A stretch of DNA of 25,276 bases, taken from positions 1 to 25,276 of the forward strand of contig JBFHTA010000015.1 of assembly GCA_041590855.1 (NCBI GenBank), read 5' to 3'. Positions within the stretch are counted from its first letter, which is position 1; each line of letters opens with the position of its first letter. The notes beneath the pieces are model-generated. The model saw nothing but the letters and a program-made list of their open reading frames with translations, was not told the DNA's origin and did not search any database. A program made the translations under genes and the position numbers. This stretch comes from Litoribrevibacter sp041590855. Lineage in GTDB: Bacteria > Pseudomonadota > Gammaproteobacteria > Pseudomonadales > Litoribrevibacteraceae. Positions 15,123 through 22,689 of this stretch are shown here, in pieces.

Positions 15123-16337
15123 TTACAAATGGCTCTCGTCCCGATCCCGCATACCGATTAAATACAGAATGGCATCCAGCCCCAGATTTGAAATAGCGTG
15201 CTTCGCCGTTTTTCTTACCAAAGGCTTGGCTCTGAAAGCTACGCCCAAACCAGCCACACTTAACATTGGCAAATCGTTGGCACCGTCTCCCACGGCAATG
15301 ACCTGATCAAGCACTATACCTTCGCGCTCGGCAATTTCTTTCAATAATTCAGCTTTACGCTCACCGTTGACAATAGTACCGGTAACTTCGCCGGTGACTT
15401 TACCATCTTTAATGTCCAGCTCATTGGCATGAACGTAATCAATATTCAGTTTTTTCTGTAAGTGGCGAGCGAAATAAGTGAAACCACCCGACAAAATCGC
15501 GGTTTTATAACCCAAGGTGTTTAGCGTCTTCAGTAACTGCTCGGCACCTTCAGTGAGTTTTAGGCGATCCGCTATGGACGCCAGCACCGATTCATCCAAC
15601 CCTTTCAACAAAGCCACCCGACGACGGAAGCTCTCATCAAAGTCGATTTCACCTTGCATCGCCAATTCGGTAATTTCAGAAACCTGCTCACCCACACCGG
15701 CTTCTTTCGCTAACTCATCAATTACTTCCGCTTCAATCAGGGTTGAATCCATATCGAAACACACCAGGCGGCGAGTCCGTCGGTACATGTCATCTTTTTG
15801 GACAGCAATATCCAGCTCAAGCTCTGCAGAGATTTCCAGGAACTTGGCTTTCAGCTCAGGAACATTATCGGCATCTCCGCGCACCGAAAGCTCTACACAG
15901 GCTTTCTCGCGCTCACGGCTCTCGTTAATCCCGATCCGGCCCGATAAACGGCTGATGGTATCAATATTTAATCCAAACTCGGCAATAATGGAAGAAACAC
16001 TCGCAATGTGCTCTGCCGTAATTTTTCGTGACAACAAGGTCACTATATGGCGATCCTTCCCTTTGTCCGACACCCAATCCTGATAACTCTCAACTGATAC
16101 AGGCGAGAATCGGGACTGCAATCCCATATCATTGATACGAAACAACACTTCCTTCAGTGCAGGCCAGGAATCTGCTCCGGAAAACTCCGCCAGGATTCCC
16201 AATGCCAAAGTATTGTGAATGACCGCTTGGCCAATATCGAGAATGTTAACGTTGTGTTTTGCGAGAATTGCTGTGACGGTTGAAGTTACCCCAGGTTTAT
16301 CGGGGCCCGAGATATTGATCAGAATGATTTCTTTCAC
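15123..16337 (-). CDS. serB: Phosphoserine phosphatase SerB
   Basis: SerB hydrolyses O-phosphoserine, the last step of serine synthesis. Two N-terminal ACT-like domains (about 3-80 and 97-180) precede the HAD phosphatase domain (about 190-395). Catalytic Asp195 and Asp197 are in FDMDSTL, motif II is SGG (283-285), Lys328 is the motif III lysine, and GDGANDLPML (350-359) binds magnesium. The length of 404 residues is that of the two-ACT form of Pseudomonas and relatives; E. coli SerB is shorter (322). The start is GTG at 16337 with AGG 8 nt upstream. It converges with fimX and is divergent from the cyclase-like gene. Confidence 0.96.
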   Translation of the reverse strand: MKEIILINISGPDKPGVTSTVTAILAKHNVNILDIGQAVIHNTLALGILAEFSGADSWPALKEVLFRINDMGLQSRFSPVSVESYQDWVSDKGKDRHIVTLLSRKITAEHIASVSSIIAEFGLNIDTISRLSGRIGINESREREKACVELSVRGDADNVPELKAKFLEISAELELDIAVQKDDMYRRTRRLVCFDMDSTLIEAEVIDELAKEAGVGEQVSEITELAMQGEIDFDESFRRRVALLKGLDESVLASIADRLKLTEGAEQLLKTLNTLGYKTAILSGGFTYFARHLQKKLNIDYVHANELDIKDGKVTGEVTGTIVNGERKAELLKEIAEREGIVLDQVIAVGDGANDLPMLSVAGLGVAFRAKPLVRKTAKHAISNLGLDAILYLIGMRDRDESHL

Positions 16338-16411
16338 TACGGAACCTGCATGAAATTCTGTCGTTAAGGAGGAAAAGCGCCAGCCGCAAATGGTACCAGA
16401 CTGGGGTATAA

Positions 16412-16428
16412 AATAAGAGACTCTTATT
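16412..16428. promoter_or_regulatory. 17-bp perfect palindrome between serB and the cyclase-like gene
   Basis: AATAAGAG-A-CTCTTATT is a perfect inverted repeat with an odd centre, 75 nt upstream of the serB start. A TATAAAAT-like sequence overlaps its left edge. It has the size of an operator for a dimeric regulator. The protein that would bind it cannot be named. Confidence 0.45.
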
Positions 16429-16475
16429 CTATTTAATGACCACGCAAGATATACTTAATTTTTTCGCCCTCTGAC

Positions 16476-16496
16476 TATGCAAATAGTTATGCAAAT
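16476..16496 (+). repeat. Direct repeat TATGCAAAT upstream of the cyclase-like gene
   Basis: TATGCAAAT occurs at 16476-16484 and 16488-16496 with AGT between, a 12-bp period. It lies 45 nt before the start of the cyclase-like gene, close to where its -35 region should be. Direct repeats in this position often bind activators or repressors in tandem; none can be named here. Confidence 0.5.
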
Positions 16497-16540
16497 CCAA
16501 TTTTTCGAGCAACAATTATAACTATAGCTTCTCATTCAAT

Positions 16541-17914
16541 GTGTACCCTATCGTGAAACAGTTCGTGTCAGCAGTCGTTTCTAAGTTTCGTTCCTTGCAT
16601 ACGCTCTTTGTGTGCATTTTTACGGTATTGCTTGCCATCTCCAGCTGGCTGATTTGGAATCAGCTGGATATCCATGTGCGTGCCGATCTCATTCATCAAT
16701 ACAAGTCGATTGTTAAAACCACTGCGGAGCAAGCCGCCAGAACTGCCACGCCCCTGATTCAGGCCAACGACCGTCTAAGTCTGCAGGTGTACGCAAAAGA
16801 AAGCATAGATAAGCGACAGCTGGACAGCATTACCTTCTATAGCCCGTCTCAGGAAATCCTGGCTTATGCGAACCGAAAAAATGCGGCAAACATAGCCAAA
16901 CGAGTGACCAGCTCAACAGAAATTACTTCTGACGAAATCACCTTGGGCAGTGTCACCGTGGTTTTGTCGACTGAACCCATAGAAAAGGTACTGAACGAAA
17001 CCACCAGTCAGATCATTTTAATTTCAGCCGCCGTCTGGATACTGGGCATCATTTTGCTACGGTCTTTGTTTCATATCTATGAAACACGGATTGCGTCACT
17101 GGCTCGCCAAATGAAAACGCCAGACGCTCCTATTGCGAAGGGTCCTGCGTTTCTTGAACTTTCACCCCTAGAGGAAGAAGTTAATGAACTTGCGCAGCAA
17201 GCCCGGAACCAAAAAGACCTGGCCAACAGTCTGAACCAGTTACTAAACCAGCAAGCGCTCCAGCAGGTCGCAAAAGAAGCCGAACCTTCCGAGTTATCCG
17301 TTCAAACTCGCTACGCTTCAATCCTTTACGTCAAAGCAATGGGGTTGGATAGCATCAACCGCACGCTGCCCAAAAAAGACAGTGCTCGCCTGATTTCCGA
17401 GTACGTCAGTCTTTTGCAACAGGCGGCCAAGCTTTACAACGGATTTGTCCAGGTACAAACCAACGGTTTAACAATTATCTTCGGTGCCCCGCAGCGAATG
17501 AATGATCATTGTCTTCATGCCGTATGTGCTGCCAGTTTTCTCTATCGATTGCTGAACAACTACAATCAGCAACGACAATCACTGTCCAAACCATTACTAA
17601 AATTCCAGATAGCCATTCATTCCGGCGATATTTTCTGTTTCAACACACCAGAACAAGCCTCGATGGCAATTTTTGGCGACACTATTTTTGAAGCAGCACA
17701 ATTGGCCAGCCTAGCCAGACCCGGGCAATTGCTACTCAGTGAACAAGCGAAAAAAGAACCGGATATCGAGCACAAAGTTATCTGCAAAGGCCCCTACAGT
17801 TTGGGAAGCCAAAAAGGCGCTCTGGTCTATCAGGTCAGTTCTTTAGAAGAGAGTTATGATCAATTGATCGACCGGCAAGTAAAACACATTGCCTCATTAA
17901 GGCAACCGGCATAA
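16541..17914 (+). CDS. Membrane protein with degenerate class III adenylate cyclase domain
   Basis: Layout: short cytoplasmic start, membrane segment about 20-39, periplasmic sensor about 42-155, membrane segment about 157-177, a HAMP-like or coiled segment (about 178-245), then a class III nucleotide cyclase fold (about 255-435). The catalytic residues are gone. The first metal Asp position is Lys265 (ILYVKAMGL), the GD of the second metal site is Asn308-Gly309 (QTNGLTIIFG), and the usual GDxVNxAARL is GDTIFEAAQL (379-388), losing the transition-state Asn and Arg. It is probably a signalling pseudo-enzyme, not a cyclase. The start is GTG at 16541; a second GTG at 16553 is possible. Its place beyond serB suggests a link to FimX functions (inference). 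Confidence 0.82.
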   Translation: MYPIVKQFVSAVVSKFRSLHTLFVCIFTVLLAISSWLIWNQLDIHVRADLIHQYKSIVKTTAEQAARTATPLIQANDRLSLQVYAKESIDKRQLDSITFYSPSQEILAYANRKNAANIAKRVTSSTEITSDEITLGSVTVVLSTEPIEKVLNETTSQIILISAAVWILGIILLRSLFHIYETRIASLARQMKTPDAPIAKGPAFLELSPLEEEVNELAQQARNQKDLANSLNQLLNQQALQQVAKEAEPSELSVQTRYASILYVKAMGLDSINRTLPKKDSARLISEYVSLLQQAAKLYNGFVQVQTNGLTIIFGAPQRMNDHCLHAVCAASFLYRLLNNYNQQRQSLSKPLLKFQIAIHSGDIFCFNTPEQASMAIFGDTIFEAAQLASLARPGQLLLSEQAKKEPDIEHKVICKGPYSLGSQKGALVYQVSSLEESYDQLIDRQVKHIASLRQPA

Positions 17915-17920
17915 CGAAAG

Positions 17921-17952
17921 AAAAAAGATTATTTGGGCGCTCTGCGCCCAAA
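17921..17952 (-). terminator. Intrinsic terminator of the DUF4288 gene
   Basis: On the minus strand TTTGGGCGC, loop AGA, GCGCCCAAA is a perfect 9-bp stem. TAATC and six T residues (complement of 17921-17926) follow. It ends the minus-strand gene 10 nt after its stop. The stem could also slow plus-strand transcripts of the cyclase-like gene, but that strand has no T-run. Confidence 0.8.
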
Positions 17953-17962
17953 ACAGCAAGGC

Positions 17963-18418
17963 TTACCAATCTGCGTCTATAGTGTCGACGATATCATCGT
18001 CTGACTCATCCGCTTCAAATTCCTGGCTCAAAAATTTCTTACTGAACCGCTCATCGTCATCCGTTACCACACCCAAACGCATGTCAGTGATGTCTGAGTC
18101 CGTTGTATCACGAGAAATCAACGATGTACTGCTGAACACTTCTACCGATTCAGCAGGAGACTCTCCCAACATATAGGCATCACATGCTTCGATGTAGTTA
18201 ATACAAATGCGTTGGCCGTAAGGATTAGTCTGCTCAACGCGCGCATACTCCCTGGCCTCTCGTTCGGCCTGCTCGATAGCGTCATCAAACGATTCTGCAC
18301 GCAGAAGAACGATGCGCTCTTCCAGCATATCCAGGTCTTCACGATAGTCTTCGTCCGGGTTTTCCACATACCCGTCGGTGAAGGTGCGATATAGCGTTTT
18401 AACGGCGTACCAATTCAT
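17963..18418 (-). CDS. DUF4288-like hypothetical protein
   Basis: The first 70 residues resemble the DUF4288 family: a MNWYAVKTLYRTF start, an EERIVLLRAESFDDAIEQAEREAREYA block and a following strand. No function is known to me for the family. The C-terminal half (about 85-151) is very acidic and ends DDDIVDTIDADW; it is an extension beyond the usual domain and is probably disordered or a binding tail. There is no signal peptide or membrane segment. The ATG at 18418 has a good TAGGAG ribosome-binding site 7 nt upstream. It has its own promoter and terminator, so it is a single-gene unit downstream of the diguanylate cyclase gene. Confidence 0.85.
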   Translation of the reverse strand: MNWYAVKTLYRTFTDGYVENPDEDYREDLDMLEERIVLLRAESFDDAIEQAEREAREYARVEQTNPYGQRICINYIEACDAYMLGESPAESVEVFSSTSLISRDTTDSDITDMRLGVVTDDDERFSKKFLSQEFEADESDDDIVDTIDADW

Positions 18419-18444
18419 GTTGAGCTCCTAAGTAAGATACTCGC

Positions 18445-18472
18445 ATTGTAGTAAATTTGGCTTAGCTTACAA
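18445..18472 (-). promoter_or_regulatory. Sigma70-type promoter for the DUF4288 gene
   Basis: The minus strand reads TTGTAA (-35), 16 nt, TACAAT (-10). The -10 matches 5 of 6 and the -35 matches 4 of 6. The start would be near 18438, about 20 nt before the ATG, leaving room for the TAGGAG site. Confidence 0.55.
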
Positions 18473-18497
18473 TGGCTTTCTGTAAACTAACGCCACA

Positions 18498-20423
18498 TCA
18501 TACTGAATCTGGTGCATCATTTGCCCCAACGACGCGATTCCGGCCTTCGGCTTTTGCTTGATACAAGGCTTCATCCGCCTGTTTAATCAAGGTTTCATAC
18601 CGCCCTACTTCCTTAGGCTTAGTGGACACAAAACCGATGCTCATGGAAAGCGGTACCCGTTGCCCTTCAAAATTCATTTCGATGGCCATGATGTTCAATC
18701 GGACCATCTCGGCCAAATACCGTGCTTTCTCTTTTGACGCTCCCGGGAGAATAGCAACGAATTCTTCACCGCCATACCGGGCAACGGTATCCGACGTTCG
18801 CTGAACGTTATCACCAAGAACCTTTGCCGTTGCTATCAGACATTCATCACCAAACTGGTGGCCATACTTATCATTGATCTGCTTGAAGTTGTCCAAATCC
18901 ATCACCAGAACAGCAAGCGCGTTGCGATCTCTTTGTGCACGCTTGTATTCTTCTTCCGCTTTCATGTCCAGGTAGCGACGATTATACAGCCCTGTCAGAC
19001 TGTCTCGTATGGTCAGTTCCTGTAATTTATCATTCAGCGCCTCAAGCTCAGCGGTTCGTTCCTGAACCCTTTGTTCCAAACGCTCATTATCCTGACGCTG
19101 CAAAGCCAATGCATGTTCTTGGGCTTCACGGGCCAAACGCTCCTGAACAATAGCTCTCTGCTGAGCCGCAAAGCGTTTCTTGCGCTCCATATTCAATTGC
19201 TCAACCAATGCCATCGACAACAGAATGATTTGCAAAGCCGATCCATAAAGCGAGGCATTTTCAGTAAACAAATTACGAGGCAAAATTCCAAATTTGTTCA
19301 GCGCCAAAATCAACCCGCCGGAAAACAGGAACAACCAAGCCAGAGTAAAGTATTGAATCGATCGTCCAATGGAGCGCCATAAATAAACACCACCAGCCAT
19401 CGCCCCCAGACAAATTATGGTACTCGAGTAAACCATCACACGAATCATCAGGTCATACGACAAAACAAAAGAAAGCAGGATGGAGACGACCCCCAGCCAG
19501 GTAGCCGCACGGTAAAACAACTCCAACTTAGGAGAGCTCAAGCGAAGATCAAGATAGGAACGAATAAACATGGTGCCAAACACCAAAGACAAGGCCAGAC
19601 TCACCAAAATACTCTGGTCGTTCCAGTGGGTTCCGGAAGGCCATATGTACTGATAAGCCAGTCCGATCAGAGACGCCTGAAAAAAGCCATAACTGACCAC
19701 ATAAAGAACATAATGCAGATTACTTCGTTGACGAACTGTCAGAAACAACAATCCGTTATAGAGTGCCATTACTAACAGCAATCCAAAGTAGACACCAATA
19801 ATGAGAATATCAATCTGGTCATACTTCATTAACCCGCCATAACTCCAGAGACGCACCGGCACTTGTACTGCGCTACTGGTTTTGACCCGAATAAAGATAT
19901 CCGTTTGATCAAGCGGTTTTAACGTTACAGGAATACGAAAATTTCGATGTTCAAACACGCGATTGGAAAAAGGCTGCTTATCACCCAGTTTATAGAAACT
20001 TTGGACATCGCCATCACGAACCACATAGAGGTCGACGTAATCGAGCACCGGATAAGCCACCTCTACAACCCAATCTGAGCTGAAGTGCGCTGCGTTCAAC
20101 AAAGGTAAATGAAACCAATAGACAGATGAAGAATAACCGAAGTTAGGGGGGTTATGATCTACTGAGCGCCATTGCTCTGAATGAGTACGTTCGGACTCGG
20201 CCTGGCTTTGCCACTCCAATGCCGATAACAATATTTCTTCAAGACTGGCCTGACCGTGTTTATCTTCATAAACGAATAAATTATCGGAAATTTCTGCGTC
20301 ACTGACCTGATCTACTCCAGCCAAATCGAGTCGAGGAAAGTATTCCTCCGCCAGAGCTGCTCGTGCAATTACAAAGCAAAGCAACAGACACCAACCCATG
20401 CTCTGCCCTACAACCAATTGCAT
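18498..20423 (-). CDS. 7TMR-DISM diguanylate cyclase (GGDEF)
   Basis: This membrane diguanylate cyclase would make c-di-GMP from GTP in response to a periplasmic signal. Layout from the ATG at 20423 (641 residues): signal peptide about 1-25 (cleavage near ALA-EEY), periplasmic 7TMR-DISMED2-type beta domain (about 45-190, with SSVYWFHLPL and VYVVRDGDVQ-like segments), seven membrane helices (about 205-410), coiled coil (about 412-470), GGDEF domain (about 472-635). The active site GGEEF (551-555) is intact, and an RTSD (RxxD) inhibitory site sits five residues before it. A TTG at 20444 would add MNLLSRN and a basic n-region, so the start is uncertain. It follows the PotF-like gene by about 100 nt with no visible terminator, suggesting co-transcription. 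Confidence 0.92.
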   Translation of the reverse strand: MQLVVGQSMGWCLLLCFVIARAALAEEYFPRLDLAGVDQVSDAEISDNLFVYEDKHGQASLEEILLSALEWQSQAESERTHSEQWRSVDHNPPNFGYSSSVYWFHLPLLNAAHFSSDWVVEVAYPVLDYVDLYVVRDGDVQSFYKLGDKQPFSNRVFEHRNFRIPVTLKPLDQTDIFIRVKTSSAVQVPVRLWSYGGLMKYDQIDILIIGVYFGLLLVMALYNGLLFLTVRQRSNLHYVLYVVSYGFFQASLIGLAYQYIWPSGTHWNDQSILVSLALSLVFGTMFIRSYLDLRLSSPKLELFYRAATWLGVVSILLSFVLSYDLMIRVMVYSSTIICLGAMAGGVYLWRSIGRSIQYFTLAWLFLFSGGLILALNKFGILPRNLFTENASLYGSALQIILLSMALVEQLNMERKKRFAAQQRAIVQERLAREAQEHALALQRQDNERLEQRVQERTAELEALNDKLQELTIRDSLTGLYNRRYLDMKAEEEYKRAQRDRNALAVLVMDLDNFKQINDKYGHQFGDECLIATAKVLGDNVQRTSDTVARYGGEEFVAILPGASKEKARYLAEMVRLNIMAIEMNFEGQRVPLSMSIGFVSTKPKEVGRYETLIKQADEALYQAKAEGRNRVVGANDAPDSV

Positions 20424-20527
20424 ATTCCTAGACAGCAGATTCAAGAGACAACCGTTTAATCATTATTATGAGGAAGATAGGGAAATTTCTGAGCGATACC
20501 ATAGTGCTTTAAGCCTCGAATCTCAAG

Positions 20528-21658
20528 TTATTCATCCCCACCTGCATGGCCTGAAAGCCTTTTAATCCGTCCCCAATTTTCACGAATGATTTGACTCAAT
20601 GCATCCGGCACCGGCTCAACCACAAACAAACGGGCACGGACATCTTCCGGCGGATAGATATTCGGGTTATTCGCAATGTCCTCATCCAGTAAGGCAAAGG
20701 CTTCCCGGTTTGGATTAGCGTATGCTACGTAATTTGAAATTCTGGCGATAATATCCGGTCTTAGCAGGAAATTGATAAAAGCATGGGCTTCTCTGACCCG
20801 GGTGGATTGCCGTGGAATAACCAGCATATCAACCCACACTGCAGCTCCTTCCTTGGGTATCACGTATTGAACCTCACCTATACGCCCCCGCTGTTCAGCC
20901 CTATCCATCGCCTGAACCGCATCACCGGACCAAGCGATTGCCAAACAGATCTTCCCGTTAGCCAGATCTTCAATGTAACGATTGGAGTGAAAGTATCGGA
21001 CATGCGGGGAAACACTCGCCAGCATGTCTTTGACCGCCCCGACATAATCGGAACGACTGGACCCATTTGGCGCCAACCCAAGATAGTTTAATGCCGCCGG
21101 ATAAATTTCCATCGGCGCATCTAAAAAACCAACACCACACTTCGAAAACGTTGAAATCATCGAGGGTCTGAAAACAACCCCCCAAGAATCAACCGTCTGA
21201 TCACCAAAATGTTGTTTTGCCAAACGCGAATTGTAGGCAATTCCTGTAGTCCCCCATAGATAGGGAACCGCATAACGATGGCCCGGATCAATGGTCTCTA
21301 ACAACTCCAAAAAGCGCGTATCCAGATTTGGCCAATTGGTAAGCAAGGTACGATCAATTGGCTGATACAGTCCTTTCTTCACCTGCCGATAAAAAAAGTC
21401 CTGAGAAGGAACCACCACATCCAGGCCGTGATTTTGTTCAAGTAACGCGTTTTCAAGCACCTCATTATTGTCAAACTCCCGGTACTTAACACGGATACCT
21501 GATTCCTTCTGGAAGTCAGAGAGCACTGCCGGAGCAATATAATCACTCCAGTTGTAAACAGTAATTACCGGTGTATCAGCATGAACATCATGATCGACAA
21601 ATAAACCGCAGAGAGCCATACATAGACACATCACTCTCGCTGCTCGCAAGCCGGACAC
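20528..21658 (-). CDS. PotF-like periplasmic polyamine-binding protein, orphan
   Basis: This solute-binding protein closely resembles E. coli PotF (putrescine) and the NspS-type polyamine sensors. From the GTG at 21658 the pocket residues fall almost on PotF numbering: Trp37-Ser38-Asp39-Tyr40, Ser85, Glu184, Trp243, Asp246, Asp277 and Tyr313; PotF Phe276 is Trp here. That agreement and a sensible signal peptide (SGLRAARVMCLCMALCGLF, cleavage near VHA-DTP) decide the start. The frame is open to an ATG at 21814, but those 52 extra residues look unlike a leader. AAGG lies about 11 nt upstream of the GTG. The length is 376 residues. No permease or ATPase gene lies nearby; the neighbour is a diguanylate cyclase, so it may sense and not transport (inference). 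Confidence 0.9.
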   Translation of the reverse strand: MSGLRAARVMCLCMALCGLFVDHDVHADTPVITVYNWSDYIAPAVLSDFQKESGIRVKYREFDNNEVLENALLEQNHGLDVVVPSQDFFYRQVKKGLYQPIDRTLLTNWPNLDTRFLELLETIDPGHRYAVPYLWGTTGIAYNSRLAKQHFGDQTVDSWGVVFRPSMISTFSKCGVGFLDAPMEIYPAALNYLGLAPNGSSRSDYVGAVKDMLASVSPHVRYFHSNRYIEDLANGKICLAIAWSGDAVQAMDRAEQRGRIGEVQYVIPKEGAAVWVDMLVIPRQSTRVREAHAFINFLLRPDIIARISNYVAYANPNREAFALLDEDIANNPNIYPPEDVRARLFVVEPVPDALSQIIRENWGRIKRLSGHAGGDE

Positions 21659-21856
21659 CCGCCGATACGCCTTAAGAAAATACCACTCGCTCAATTTAAT
21701 AAGCCGAATCAGGGCCAATATTTGAGGGTTTGTCACGTTTAGCTTCATGCCTGAAATATTCCCGACACCAGTCCCGAAAACCGTCAATGGTTTCACTTTT
21801 AGTCTAGCTATCATTTGGAATTAATCAGGATGAACCAACAAGAAATAAATAAGAAG

Positions 21857-22684
21857 CTATAACTTCCTACCCATAAAATGCACATATCGCCCTAAAGCAC
21901 TGTATGGGTGTCTAATACCAAAGTAGGATTCTTTCTCCAGAATGTCTTCTTGAGAGTGCCCCTTTGTCAGATGCTTATTCAAATAATCATCCAGCACTCT
22001 GATACCCGTTTGCTTAATGACCTGGCACTCCATCTCCCGTAACCAAACGTTTACAGCAGCAACATCTAAGGGGCCCGGTGGCGTGAGACTTCTCCCCTTC
22101 AACATAGTTAACGAAGGATCAGCATTAGGGTCATCCATTTGTTCCATCCAGCGATCCACCCAGCGAAAGTTCCCCTTGAGCAGATTTCTGAAATACACAG
22201 CACTTTTGTTGTAGACCGTGAGAGAGAAGAAACCACCAGGTTTGAGAAAACGCATCACTTCCGACAGCACTTGCCGAGGATCGACTACCCATTCAAGGAC
22301 AGCATGACACATGACAAAATCAAAGCTTTGATCCTGTATGTGATTTGAAAGCGTTTGAATGGGGGAATGCAGATACTGATAGCGGGAAGATACAGCATCA
22401 AATGCAGGTTGCTTTGAGTGTGCATCCCGAGCCAAATTCAACATTTCCTGAGAAATATCAGTCAACACCGCGCTATGCCCGTGTTGCGCCAATTCAAAAC
22501 TCAGCTGCCCAAAACCACCACCCGCGTCCAGAACCGACAACGATGAATCAGCAAACAATTCAGGCAGAAAGTGGCTAAAGTCCGACCATAACCGGGCCAG
22601 TCGTATACGGCCTTTCTGAGAACCGTATATCTTAGTCAGAAAATGTTCAGCGATGTCGTCAAAGTTTCTATCGTACTGACTCAT
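21857..22684 (-). CDS. cmoM: tRNA 5-carboxymethoxyuridine methyltransferase CmoM
   Basis: CmoM (formerly SmtA/YcbD) methylates cmo5U to mcmo5U at wobble position 34 of some tRNAs, using SAM. The class I methyltransferase fold shows VLDAGGGFGQ (51-60) as motif I, DIS at 76-78 as the acidic loop and CHAVLEWVVDPR (126-137). The N-terminus YDRNFDDIAEHFLTKIYGSQKGRIR and the C-terminal HPYSALGRYVHFMGRK align with E. coli CmoM. The length of 275 residues is slightly above E. coli (261). The ATG follows the alr stop by 5 nt and has no ribosome-binding site of its own, so it is probably translationally coupled to alr. Confidence 0.93.
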   Translation of the reverse strand: MSQYDRNFDDIAEHFLTKIYGSQKGRIRLARLWSDFSHFLPELFADSSLSVLDAGGGFGQLSFELAQHGHSAVLTDISQEMLNLARDAHSKQPAFDAVSSRYQYLHSPIQTLSNHIQDQSFDFVMCHAVLEWVVDPRQVLSEVMRFLKPGGFFSLTVYNKSAVYFRNLLKGNFRWVDRWMEQMDDPNADPSLTMLKGRSLTPPGPLDVAAVNVWLREMECQVIKQTGIRVLDDYLNKHLTKGHSQEDILEKESYFGIRHPYSALGRYVHFMGRKL

Positions 22685-22689
22685 AAGGG

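Noticed and set aside
15864..15890. TTATCGGC within serB, a reverse FliA -10 element.
   Set aside because: No -35 element lies at the N11 distance and the site is inside conserved coding sequence.
15517..16083. 188-codon open frame on the plus strand inside serB.
   Set aside because: It is antisense to conserved serB coding sequence, its translation is Ser/Arg-rich and matches no family.
20222..20229. GCCGATAA within the diguanylate cyclase gene on the plus strand.
   Set aside because: There is no TAAAGTTT-like element 11 nt upstream and no gene downstream on that strand.
21703..21718. Minus-strand TTGGCCCTGATTCGGC upstream of the PotF-like gene, with GG-N10-GC spacing.
   Set aside because: Only the invariant dinucleotides and a few flanking bases match; the TTGC and CACG parts are poor, so chance is likely.
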